This document shows, in pieces, positions 55,829 through 63,521 of a stretch of 64,000 nt of DNA. Positions within the stretch are counted from its first letter, which is position 1; each line of letters opens with the position of its first letter. Source of the DNA: CAZACZ01 sp964483695 (GTDB lineage Bacteria > Deinococcota > Deinococci > Deinococcales > Trueperaceae); contig CAZACZ010000003.1 of the NCBI GenBank assembly GCA_964483695.1, forward strand, positions 60,737 through 124,736, read 5' to 3'. The translations under genes were made by a program, and so were the position numbers. A model generated the notes under the pieces. It was not told where the DNA came from, did not search any database, and was given only the letters and a program-made list of their open reading frames with translations.

Positions 55829-57604
55829 TCAGGGCAGCGCCAGGCCGCAGCGCGTGGCCGCCCCCAGGGCGGCGTCGGCGCACACCACCCCGTTGCCGTA
55901 CTCGCGGGTATCGCTCATCCAAGGATCGACCTCGGTGGTCTGACTCAGCAGCGTGCGCACCTCGGCGGGGGTGTCGACGTCGCCCTTGGCGAGGAGCAGC
56001 GCCGCCACGCCGGCCACGAACGGCGACGCCATCGACGTCCCCGCCATGGAGCCGTAGGTGGACACGGGGATGGTGCTGTAGACGGTGTCGTTCGACCCGT
56101 TGCGGAAGCCTCCCGGCGCCGCCAGCTCGACTTCCGGGCCGGTGTTCGAGAAGCTCGACACGGTGTACCCCTCGTCGACCGACGCCACCGCGATCACGCA
56201 CGGCGCGTTGCCCGGGCTCAACACCCCCGGGTCGGGCGCGCCACTCGCGTGGTTGCCGGCTGCCGCCACCAGCACCGCGCCTTCGTTCCAGGCGTCCTCG
56301 CTGGCGGCGTCCAGCGCCGGGTTCACGCCGGGAACGCCGACGCTCATGTTGATCACGTGGGCCGGATGGGCGTTGACGGGCGCGCCGGCGACCGGCAGCC
56401 CCGCCGACCAACGGATGGCGTCGACCAGACCCGCCACCGTGCCGCTGGTGCCGCTGTCGTCGAACACCTTGACCGGCAGCAAGCGCACGCGGACGCCGTA
56501 GGCCACGCCCGCCACCCCCACGCCGTCGTCGCCGGCGGCGGTTGCGATCCCGGCGACGTGGGTACCGTGCTCGTTCTCGCCGTTCGGGAAGCCGGGGTTC
56601 GGGTCGGTGTCGTGATCGTAGAAGTCGTAGCCGGGGAGGACCTTGCTCGCGAGGTCGGGATGGTCGGTCTGCACGCCGGAGTCCAGCACGGCGACCACCA
56701 CGTCGGCGCCGGGGCCGTCGCCCCGCTCCACATCCCACGCCTCCGGTACGCCGAACGATGAGAGGTTCCATTGCTGACCGAACGACGGGTCGTCCGGCAC
56801 GTACTGCGGCTCGAGGTAGTAGTTGCGCTGCGCGTAGCGCACCCGCGGATCGGCCCGCAAGCGCTCCACCACGGCGTCCACGTCGGCGCCGGCAGCCGCC
56901 GTGACGAGGTCCGCGGCACCCGGGGCGCCGGCCCGCAGCAACGCGAGGCCGTGCTCGACGCCGAGCGCGGTGCGCAGCTCGGCCCGCGACGCCGCGGCCG
57001 TCGCCGGGTCGAGGCGATGGGAGCCGACGTACGCCACCAGGATCTCGTTGCCGACCGGTCGCGCGGACACGCGCTGGGAGGTCGTGGTGGCCGCCGCGGT
57101 GCGTTCGATCGGGAGGTAGCCGGAGCAGACACCGATGCCGGATGCCACGGCGTAGGAGACGTCCACCGTGGCGCCGCCGCCGTTCGAGGTGAACGTCAGC
57201 GTCGCGCTCACGCTCTCGCTCTTGTCCAGTCCCGCGTCGTCGATGGTGAGGACCACCGTTCGCGACGCGCCGGCGAAGAGGCTCCCGTCGGACGGCGCGA
57301 CCACCACCCGTGGCGACGAGGAGGCGACTCCCCACGCCAACGACCCTCCGCCGGCGTTGCGCACCACCAACGTCGTCTGCGGCTCCGTCATGCCCGTCAG
57401 GGACGACGGCGTGACCGCGAGCGCGGGGGCGTCGAAGAGCCCGCAGGCGCTCAGGGCGGCGCTCAGCAGCACCGCCGTCGCCGCGCCGAGTAGGCCGCGG
57501 CGGGACCGTGCCCGTCGGGGCCGGCCCGATACGGTCGGACGCCGGGTGCGGGGTGCGGTCGAGGTGGAGGTAGGGGGGGTCGACGCGCGATGCGAAGCGT
57601 GCAT
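55829..57604 (-). CDS. subtilisin-like (S8) serine protease lipoprotein
   Basis: The 591-residue protein has a basic N-terminus, then SRRGLLGAATAVLL and lipobox LSAC, so it is probably an exported lipoprotein; the SRRGLL part resembles a Tat motif. Residues about 65-160 form a BACON-like immunoglobulin domain. A propeptide-like region is followed by the peptidase with catalytic Asp308 (VLDSGVQTDHPDL), His346 (NEHGTHVAGI) and Ser524 (GTSMASPFVAG). TATATGCT lies just upstream of ATG 57604, fitting a leaderless start. With the metalloprotease at 7798 it suggests use of external protein. Confidence 0.93.
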   Translation of the reverse strand: MHASHRASTPPTSTSTAPRTRRPTVSGRPRRARSRRGLLGAATAVLLSAALSACGLFDAPALAVTPSSLTGMTEPQTTLVVRNAGGGSLAWGVASSSPRVVVAPSDGSLFAGASRTVVLTIDDAGLDKSESVSATLTFTSNGGGATVDVSYAVASGIGVCSGYLPIERTAAATTTSQRVSARPVGNEILVAYVGSHRLDPATAAASRAELRTALGVEHGLALLRAGAPGAADLVTAAAGADVDAVVERLRADPRVRYAQRNYYLEPQYVPDDPSFGQQWNLSSFGVPEAWDVERGDGPGADVVVAVLDSGVQTDHPDLASKVLPGYDFYDHDTDPNPGFPNGENEHGTHVAGIATAAGDDGVGVAGVAYGVRVRLLPVKVFDDSGTSGTVAGLVDAIRWSAGLPVAGAPVNAHPAHVINMSVGVPGVNPALDAASEDAWNEGAVLVAAAGNHASGAPDPGVLSPGNAPCVIAVASVDEGYTVSSFSNTGPEVELAAPGGFRNGSNDTVYSTIPVSTYGSMAGTSMASPFVAGVAALLLAKGDVDTPAEVRTLLSQTTEVDPWMSDTREYGNGVVCADAALGAATRCGLALP

Positions 57605-57609
57605 GCCCG

Positions 57610-57617
57610 AGCATATA
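57610..57617 (-). promoter_or_regulatory. -10 region (TATATGCT) of the S8 protease gene, leaderless type
   Basis: On the minus strand TATATG and the overlapping TATGCT end seven and five bases before the ATG at 57604. Confidence 0.5.
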
Positions 57618-57711
57618 GGCCCCGTCACCTTCCCGGCAGGACGGCCGACCCCGGCAGCCAAGGCGCCGCGGGACGGTGGCCACGACCCACGTCGGCGGCG
57701 GGGGCCTGCCG

Positions 57712-57717
57712 TATGCT
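57712..57717 (+). promoter_or_regulatory. -10 box (TATGCT) of fni, leaderless type
   Basis: TATGCT ends eight bases before the GTG at 57726, in a 121-base region shared with the divergent protease gene. Confidence 0.5.
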
Positions 57718-57725
57718 CGCCCCAC

Positions 57726-58745
57726 GTGAGCGGCATCGGCCTTCGCAAACGCAGGCACGTCGAGATCTGCCTCGAGCGGGACGTGGCCTACAGCACCCGG
57801 ACCGCCGGCTTCGAGCGCTACGACCTGCCGTACCGCGCGCTTCCCGAGACGCGCCTGGCCGACATCGACACCCGTACGCGCTTCCTGGGCAAGGAGCTGG
57901 CGGCGCCGCTGCTGATCGGGGCGATGACCGGCGGCTCGGAGCTGTCCGCGGTGGTGAACCGCAACCTCGCCATCGCCGCCGAGCGCGTCGGGGTCGGCCT
58001 GATGCTCGGTTCGCAGCGCGTCATGCTGGAAGCCCCCTCCGCGCTGCCGTCGTTCCAGGTGCGGCGCTACGCTCCGACGGCGCTGCTGATCGGCAACCTG
58101 GGGGTGGCGCAGTTGCGGCGCGGGTACGGTGCCGACGAGGTTCGCCGCGCCATCGAGCTGGTGCAGGCGGATGCGCTTGCCTTCCACACCAACCCGTTGC
58201 AGGAGGCGCTGCAGGAAGGTGGCGACGACGATTTCCGAGGCCTGGTGGCGCGCCTCGCCGAGGTCGTGCCGGAGGTGGCCGCTCCGCTGCTGCTGAAAGA
58301 GGTCGGGCACGGCATCTCCGGCGGGGTCGCCGATGCGGTACGGCACGTCGGTTTCGCCGCCATCGACGTGGCGGGGGCAGGCGGCACCTCGTGGGCCAAG
58401 GTGGAGCAGTGGGCGCGGTACGACGCCGTGCTTCACCCCGACCTGGCCGAGTGGGGCATCCCGACGGTCGACGCGCTGCTCGAGGTGCACGCCACGCTGC
58501 CCGACATGCCGCTGGTGGCGTCCGGCGGTGTGCGCAGCGGCCTCGACGTGGCCAAGGCGGTGACGCTCGGCGCGAGCGTGGCGGCGGTGGCGCTGCCGCT
58601 GCTGCGGCCGGCGATCACCTCGGCCGACGCGGTGGAGGCGGAGCTGCGCCGGCTGCTGTTCGAGTTCCGGGTGGCGATGCACGGCGCCGGAGCCGCCGAC
58701 GTAGCGGCGCTGCGGCGGCTCGAGCCGCGACAGGCGCGAGGCTAG
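57726..58745 (+). CDS. fni: type 2 isopentenyl-diphosphate isomerase (FMN-dependent)
   Basis: Fni interconverts isopentenyl and dimethylallyl diphosphate using reduced FMN. The 339-residue TIM-barrel protein has RKRRHVEICLERDVAY at the start, LIGAMTGGSELSAVVNRNLA, LGSQRVML, FHTNPLQEALQEGG and LLLKEVGHGISG, then VAGAGGTSWAKVE and ASGGVRSGLDVAKAV for flavin phosphate. It acts downstream of the MEP pathway (ispF is at 3529). The GTG start at 57726 matches the family N-terminus. The SDR gene follows by nine bases. Confidence 0.96.
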   Translation: MSGIGLRKRRHVEICLERDVAYSTRTAGFERYDLPYRALPETRLADIDTRTRFLGKELAAPLLIGAMTGGSELSAVVNRNLAIAAERVGVGLMLGSQRVMLEAPSALPSFQVRRYAPTALLIGNLGVAQLRRGYGADEVRRAIELVQADALAFHTNPLQEALQEGGDDDFRGLVARLAEVVPEVAAPLLLKEVGHGISGGVADAVRHVGFAAIDVAGAGGTSWAKVEQWARYDAVLHPDLAEWGIPTVDALLEVHATLPDMPLVASGGVRSGLDVAKAVTLGASVAAVALPLLRPAITSADAVEAELRRLLFEFRVAMHGAGAADVAALRRLEPRQARG

Positions 58746-58748
58746 AAT
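58743..58748 (+). promoter_or_regulatory. -10 box (TAGAAT) of the SDR gene, leaderless type
   Basis: TAGAAT overlaps the fni stop codon (TAG) and ends six bases before the ATG at 58755. Confidence 0.6.
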
Positions 58749-58754
58749 GGCCGC

Positions 58755-59516
58755 ATGAACCTCGGCATCGCAGGGAAGACCGCGTTGGTGACGGGCGCGT
58801 CGAAGGGGATCGGGCGAGCGATCGCCGACGTCCTGGCCGCCGAAGGCGCTCGGGTGGCGATGAACGCGCGCAACGAAGGGGCGTTGGCGCAGGCGGTGGC
58901 GGCGGTGCAGGCCGCGGGCGGCGACGCCGTGGCGGTGCCGGGCGACGTCGGCGATGCCACGGCCGTGCACAACGTGCTCGAGGCAACCCGCGCCGTCTAC
59001 GGCGACCCCGCCATCCTGGTCGTGAACGCCGGCGGACCGCCGGCGGGCCTCCCGAGCACGCTGGAGGACGAGGCGTGGGCGCGGGCGTTCGAACTGACGT
59101 TGATGTCGGCGGTGCGGCTGACGCGCGCCGTGCTGCCGGCGATGCGTGCCGCCCGCTGGGGACGGGTGGTGAACGTCACCAGCCTGTCGGTGCGCGAGCC
59201 GATCCTCAACCTCACCCTGTCCAACGCGCTGCGCTCCGGCGTGACGGCGTTCGCCAAGACGCTGGCCACCGAGGTCGCGGCGGAGGGCGTGACGGTCAAC
59301 AACGTCGGCCCGGGCTACACCGCCACCGAGCGCGTGGAAGAGCTGTTCCCCGACGAAGCGTCGAAGCGCGCCCTGATCGAGCGCATCCCCGCGAAGCGCA
59401 TGGCCGAGCCGGCCGAGATCGCGGCCGCGGTCGCCTTCCTCGCCTCCCAGCAGGCGGCATATGTGACCGGCCAGACGCTGGTCGTCGACGGCGGGTTCGT
59501 GCGCGGCACGTACTGA
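58755..59516 (+). CDS. short-chain dehydrogenase/reductase with altered catalytic motif
   Basis: The 253-residue Rossmann protein has the cofactor loop TGASKGIG, NAGG and the C-terminal VTGQTLVVDGG of classical FabG-like SDRs. The active-site Ser143 is present, but the YxxxK motif is replaced by Ser156-x3-Arg160 (LSNALRSG). A subgroup of SDRs with this NALR-type segment exists, so it is unlikely to be a sequencing error. The reaction is unknown and may differ from ordinary carbonyl reduction. It lies between fni and the acyl-CoA dehydrogenase. Confidence 0.88.
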   Translation: MNLGIAGKTALVTGASKGIGRAIADVLAAEGARVAMNARNEGALAQAVAAVQAAGGDAVAVPGDVGDATAVHNVLEATRAVYGDPAILVVNAGGPPAGLPSTLEDEAWARAFELTLMSAVRLTRAVLPAMRAARWGRVVNVTSLSVREPILNLTLSNALRSGVTAFAKTLATEVAAEGVTVNNVGPGYTATERVEELFPDEASKRALIERIPAKRMAEPAEIAAAVAFLASQQAAYVTGQTLVVDGGFVRGTY

Positions 59517-59572
59517 CGGGGCGGCTGGCCGTTCGGGGTCACGGCGCCTGCGCGCGGGTCGCGGCGCGCGAA

Positions 59573-59589
59573 GTTGTACCGAGTACAAC
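59573..59589. promoter_or_regulatory. perfect palindrome GTTGTAC-CGA-GTACAAC, candidate operator
   Basis: Seven-base half-sites are separated by three bases. The site covers the -35 box and the start of the spacer of the acyl-CoA dehydrogenase promoter, which is a classical repressor position. The size fits TetR-family regulators of fatty acid or phenylacetate genes (FadR, PaaR); that link is inference. Confidence 0.65.
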
Positions 59590-59602
59590 GTTTCGCTATA
59601 CT
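59574..59602 (+). promoter_or_regulatory. promoter of the acyl-CoA dehydrogenase gene (TTGTAC-N17-TATACT)
   Basis: -35 TTGTAC (59574-59579), 17-base spacer and a good -10 TATACT (59597-59602). Transcription would begin near 59609 and give a leader of about 76 bases. Confidence 0.65.
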
Positions 59603-59684
59603 CCGAGCGGAACGGGAACGAAGGCGACCGGGAACGCGTCGGCGGCAACGACCGTGGCGTCCCGGCGCCCGGGAGGTGGGCAGC

Positions 59685-61475
59685 ATGACGGTCCCCGATC
59701 GCAAGGCCGTAGGGCACGGAGTCGGGCCGACGAGCGAACCGCCCGTGGTGCGGGCGCCCGTAGGTGGCGCGTTCCTGCTCGAGCGTCAAGCGGCGCGCGA
59801 GGTGCTGGTGCCCGAGGCGTTCGACGACGAGCTGCGGATGTTCGCCCAGACCGCTGCCACCTTCGTCGAGCGCGAGATCCTGCCCGACTTCGAGCGCTTG
59901 GAAGGGCTCGACTACGAGCTCTCGCGCGCGAAGATGCGCAAGGCGGGCGAGCTCGGGCTGCTCGCCATCGAGATCGGTGAGGCGTACGGCGGGCTCGGCG
60001 CCAGCAAGGCGGCGTCGGCCGTCGTCACCGAGGCGATCGCGGCTTCGGGGTCGTTCAACGTCACGTTCAACGCGCACAGTGGCATCGGCACGTTGCCGTT
60101 GGTGTACTTCGGTACCGAGGCGCAGAAGCGCCGCTACTTGCCGAAGCTGGCGACGGGCGAGTGGATCGCTGCGTACTGCCTGACCGAGCCGGGCTCCGGT
60201 TCCGACTCGCTGGCGGCCAAGGCGCGCGCCGACCTCGACGGGGACACGTGGGTGCTCAACGGCACCAAGATGTGGATCTCCAACGCCGGCTTCGCCGACC
60301 TGTTCACGGTGTTCGCCCAGGTCGACGGCGACAAGTTCTCCTGCTTCCTGGTAGAGCGCGGCACGCCGGGCCTGAGCCTCGGCCCGGAAGAGAAGAAGAT
60401 GGGCATCAAGGGATCGTCGACCCGGATGGTCGTCCTGGAGGACGCCCGGGTGCCCAAGGACGCTCTCCTTGGCGAGATCGGCAAGGGGCATCACATCGCC
60501 TTCGGCATCCTCAACCTCGGCCGCTTCAAGCTGGCGGTGGGGGCCACGGGAGGGGCCAAGCAGCTGATCGGGCTGGCGCAGGCGTACGCCAAGGAGCGGC
60601 GCCAGTTCGGCGCGCCGATCGCGAGCTTCGGCCTGATCCAGGAGAAGATCGGTCGTATGACCATCGACACCTACGCGCTGGAGAGCGCCGTGACGCGCTT
60701 GGCGGGGGCGATGGACGCGGCGACGGCGAACGCGGCCGATGCCGCCGCCGAGCTAGCGGCGCTGAACGAGTACACCGTGGAGTACTCGTTCATCAAGGTG
60801 TTCGGCTCGGAGATCCTCGACCGGGTCGTCGACGACGCCATGCAGATCTACGGCGGCTACGGGTTCTCGGCCGACTACCCGATCGAGCTGGCGTACCGCA
60901 ACAGCCGCATCAACCGCATCTTCGAAGGCACCAACGAGATCAACCGTGAGCTCACCGTGGACCAACTGCTCAAGCGCACGCTGCGCGGGAAGCTCGACCT
61001 GCTCGGCCCGGCGCAGGCGGCGATGATGGGGCAGCCCGTCACCGAGGTGGATGCGCCGGTCGAGCTGCAGGACGCGTTCCTGGCACTCGCCAACCTCAAG
61101 CGCGCCGCCTTGCTGGTGGCGGGGATGGGGGCGATGGCCTACATGCAAGCCCTCGAGCACGAGCAGGAGCTGATGGCGCGGGTGGCCGACATGACCGGTT
61201 CGGTGTACGTGGCGGAGTCGGCGTTGCTGCGCGCGGAGCGGCTGGTCGGTGGACGCTCCGGCGCGACCGCGGCGCTGCTGGCCCGCGCCGCCACCTTCGG
61301 AGCCGTCGACCAGGCCCGCGGGTGGGCGCAGGAGGCGCTGCGCCGCATCCCACGCGGCCAGGACGCGATGGCGCGCGTTGCCGCGTACTTGCCGGAGCAC
61401 GGCGTGGACCTGATCGCCGTGCGTCGCGAGGTGGCCGCCGCGGTGCTCGACGCCGATGGGTACCCGTTGGGCTGA
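59685..61475 (+). CDS. long-form acyl-CoA dehydrogenase (FadE/VLCAD-like)
   Basis: This FAD enzyme oxidises acyl-CoA at the alpha-beta bond, the first step of beta-oxidation. The 596-residue product is about 200 residues longer than short-chain types. The core has AYCLTEPGSGSDSLAAKA, KMWISNAGFADLFTVF, MGIKGSSTRMVVLED, QIYGGYGFSADYP and RIFEGTNEINRE with the catalytic-base glutamate. The C-terminal extension resembles that of very-long-chain enzymes and Bacillus FadE. GGGAGG lies eight bases before the ATG at 59685. A palindromic operator covers the promoter. It converges on the paa genes. Confidence 0.94.
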   Translation: MTVPDRKAVGHGVGPTSEPPVVRAPVGGAFLLERQAAREVLVPEAFDDELRMFAQTAATFVEREILPDFERLEGLDYELSRAKMRKAGELGLLAIEIGEAYGGLGASKAASAVVTEAIAASGSFNVTFNAHSGIGTLPLVYFGTEAQKRRYLPKLATGEWIAAYCLTEPGSGSDSLAAKARADLDGDTWVLNGTKMWISNAGFADLFTVFAQVDGDKFSCFLVERGTPGLSLGPEEKKMGIKGSSTRMVVLEDARVPKDALLGEIGKGHHIAFGILNLGRFKLAVGATGGAKQLIGLAQAYAKERRQFGAPIASFGLIQEKIGRMTIDTYALESAVTRLAGAMDAATANAADAAAELAALNEYTVEYSFIKVFGSEILDRVVDDAMQIYGGYGFSADYPIELAYRNSRINRIFEGTNEINRELTVDQLLKRTLRGKLDLLGPAQAAMMGQPVTEVDAPVELQDAFLALANLKRAALLVAGMGAMAYMQALEHEQELMARVADMTGSVYVAESALLRAERLVGGRSGATAALLARAATFGAVDQARGWAQEALRRIPRGQDAMARVAAYLPEHGVDLIAVRREVAAAVLDADGYPLG

Positions 61476-61485
61476 GCGTGGGGCG

Positions 61486-62007
61486 TCAGAGCGGCTTGAA
61501 GCGCTCGAAGGTCTCGTGGCACGCTGCGCAGGTCCGGATCTCGCGGCACAGCGTCGACCCGAAGGCGTTGCGCACGCGCGTGTCGGGATGGCCGCAGTGA
61601 GGACAACGCACCGGCGCATCGATGGCGATCTGCAGCAGGCCGCCGTGCGGGGCGGGCGGGGCGATGCCGAACGCCTCGAGCTTGCGGCGCGCTTCGTCGG
61701 TCATGTCGTCGGTCGACCAGGGCGGCGCCAGGGTGGTGCGCACCCGTACCGTGGCCGCGCCGGCTCGTTGCGCCGCGGCCGCGACCTCCTCCTCGATGAC
61801 GCGCAAGGCTGGGCAGCCGGAGAAGGTGGGGGTGATGGTGACCTCGACGTCGCGCTGCGGCTCCGTCACCGCCACCTGCCGGATCAGGCCCATCTCGACC
61901 ACGTTCAGCACCGGGATCTCCGGGTCGGTCACGCTGGCAAGGGCGCGCCACACGGCGGCCTCCAACGCGCACCGGGCGCGGTGCGTGACGTCGGTCATGT
62001 CCGTCAC
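61486..62007 (-). CDS. paaD: PaaD, phenylacetyl-CoA epoxidase maturation protein
   Basis: PaaD is a DUF59 (MIP18-type) protein needed for maturation of the epoxidase complex. The 173-residue product has the DUF59 core SVTDPEIPVLNVVEMGLIRQ and PTFSGCPALRVIE, and a C-terminal zinc ribbon (CPHCGHPDT and CAACHETFERFKPL). GTG 62007 overlaps the paaC stop as GTGA, the pattern common in this genome; ATG 61998 is an alternative. It is the last gene of paaABCD and ends ten bases from the acyl-CoA dehydrogenase stop. Confidence 0.93.
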   Translation of the reverse strand: MTDMTDVTHRARCALEAAVWRALASVTDPEIPVLNVVEMGLIRQVAVTEPQRDVEVTITPTFSGCPALRVIEEEVAAAAQRAGAATVRVRTTLAPPWSTDDMTDEARRKLEAFGIAPPAPHGGLLQIAIDAPVRCPHCGHPDTRVRNAFGSTLCREIRTCAACHETFERFKPL

Positions 62008-62828
62008 CAACCCGTGGCGTCGGGGTCGGCGCGCGCCACCGCTTGCATCGTAGCCAGCATCTCGGCCAAGCCGCCGGGGTGGGTGGCGCGCGGGTCGCTG
62101 CCGGGCAGCCAGGCGAGACCGCCGGGCAGGTCGGGCAGCGCCACCCCCGCCGCCGCCAAGGCGGCCACCGCCCGCGCCACGACCGCGCTCGCCAGTTCGC
62201 TCGGATCGGGCCAGATGCCGGCAGCCACCAGCACCGCGTCGCCGGGCAGAGGGGCCAGCAACTGCCGCATCAACGGCCAGAGCGTCCGCACGGCCGCGTC
62301 CAGCCGCGCGCGGGACTCGGTGGTGCCGCGGGCGAGACGCTCGATCCAGAGACCGGAGTGGCGCAGGTGGAAGAGCTCCTCGCGCAGCGCCTTGGTGGCC
62401 GCCGCCGCCAGCGGGGCGTAGGCGCTTCGCTGCAGGCGAGCCAGCAACTCGGCCTCGTAGCCGTCGAACAGGAACTGGCGCAGCATGGTGAACGCCCAGT
62501 CGCCGCGCGGCTGCTCCACCAACCAGGCGTTGCGGTACCCATCGGCGTCGCGGAAGTACACCAGCCGATCTGCGTCGCTGCCGTCGAGCTCGGTCCGCAG
62601 GCCGTACCACAAGGTGGCGTGCCCGATCTCGTCCTGCGCGAGGTTCGCGAGCGCGATGTCCTCCTCGAGGATAGGCCCGTGGCCGGTCCACTCGGCGTCG
62701 CGGTGCCCCAACACCAGCTCGTCGTCGGCCATGGCGGTCAAGCGGTCGATCAAGGCGTTGCGAACGGCGGGAGAGAGCGCCGGGGTGCGCTCGTCGGCGC
62801 GGACGCCGTCTTCTCCGGCCGGCGTCAC
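62004..62828 (-). CDS. paaC: PaaC, phenylacetyl-CoA epoxidase structural subunit
   Basis: PaaC is the ferritin-like partner of PaaA in the 1,2-epoxidase of phenylacetyl-CoA. The 274-residue helical protein shows LGHRDAEWTGHGPILEEDIA, LAQDEIGHATLWYG, NAWLVEQPRGDWAFTMLRQF and REELFHLRHSGLWIERL. The residues at the former metal positions are partly changed, as expected of the non-catalytic subunit. The GTG at 62828 overlaps the paaB stop (GTGA). Confidence 0.93.
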   Translation of the reverse strand: MTPAGEDGVRADERTPALSPAVRNALIDRLTAMADDELVLGHRDAEWTGHGPILEEDIALANLAQDEIGHATLWYGLRTELDGSDADRLVYFRDADGYRNAWLVEQPRGDWAFTMLRQFLFDGYEAELLARLQRSAYAPLAAAATKALREELFHLRHSGLWIERLARGTTESRARLDAAVRTLWPLMRQLLAPLPGDAVLVAAGIWPDPSELASAVVARAVAALAAAGVALPDLPGGLAWLPGSDPRATHPGGLAEMLATMQAVARADPDATGW

Positions 62829-63511
62829 GAGCGCCCCCTCGCCCTACCGTCGTGGTCGTCGTTCCCTGCGCTTTCCTGCGCTCGGCCACGGACGTTGCGT
62901 TCGGCGGCGACGGTGCCGTACGCCGACTGCTGCTTGTAGGTCTTGTCGGTGGCGGTGCCGAACCAGGCGTCGACGTCGTCGGGCTCGGAGCGCTGGACTG
63001 CGTCGGCCGCGACCAGCCACCAGGCCAACGCCGGCGCGTCGTCGAAGGCGGCGACGGCGGCGCGCAGCGCTCCCTCGGGGGAGGCGGCGCTCACCTCACC
63101 GACGTGGTCGCCGAACGTCATCGACCGGCGATGGCTGCTCTTGCGGAACACCAGGTAGGTGCGCGCTGCGGGCGCGTCCGTCGGGGCCGTTCGCGGCTGC
63201 CCGGGCGTGGCCGCCGAGGCGGCGGCGTCCTCCTCGACCGGCGCCGCAGTCGGCGCCGCAGCCGGCGCCGCGGCTTCCGCCTCCAGCTGCTCGCGGGTAC
63301 GCGAGAAGACCGCGTCGGCCCGCGCGATCCACATGCTCACCGCTGCCGGCCGTCGGGCGAAGACGTTGCGCGCCGTGACCAGCGCGTGGTCCGGGTCGGC
63401 GGCATGGACCGAGCCGACGGCCTGGTGGGGCCGACCGGGGGCGTCCTGCTTGAACACCTCCCAGCGCGGCCACTGCGTGTCCGGCCGGGACGCGTCGCGG
63501 GGCTCGCTCAT
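62825..63511 (-). CDS. paaB: PaaB, phenylacetyl-CoA epoxidase subunit with two PaaB-like domains
   Basis: PaaB links PaaAC units in the epoxidase. The usual protein is about 95 residues with one domain; this one has 228. A first PaaB-like domain spans about 15-75 (WEVFKQDAPGRPHQAVGSVH, then FARRPAAVSMWIAR). After an Ala/Pro-rich linker a second spans about 118-210 (YLVFRKSSHRRSMTFGDHVG to TDKTYKQQSAYG). The tail is Arg/Asp-rich. The ATG at 63511 has GGAGGA three bases upstream. It lies between paaA and paaC. Confidence 0.88.
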   Translation of the reverse strand: MSEPRDASRPDTQWPRWEVFKQDAPGRPHQAVGSVHAADPDHALVTARNVFARRPAAVSMWIARADAVFSRTREQLEAEAAAPAAAPTAAPVEEDAAASAATPGQPRTAPTDAPAARTYLVFRKSSHRRSMTFGDHVGEVSAASPEGALRAAVAAFDDAPALAWWLVAADAVQRSEPDDVDAWFGTATDKTYKQQSAYGTVAAERNVRGRAQESAGNDDHDGRARGRS

Positions 63512-63521
63512 GCTTCCTCCG

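Noticed and set aside
55683..60494. A 1603-residue open frame on the minus strand
   Set aside because: It runs through the real genes for the S8 protease, fni, SDR and acyl-CoA dehydrogenase. Composition is Arg/His/Gly-rich without domains, so it is an artefact of high GC content.
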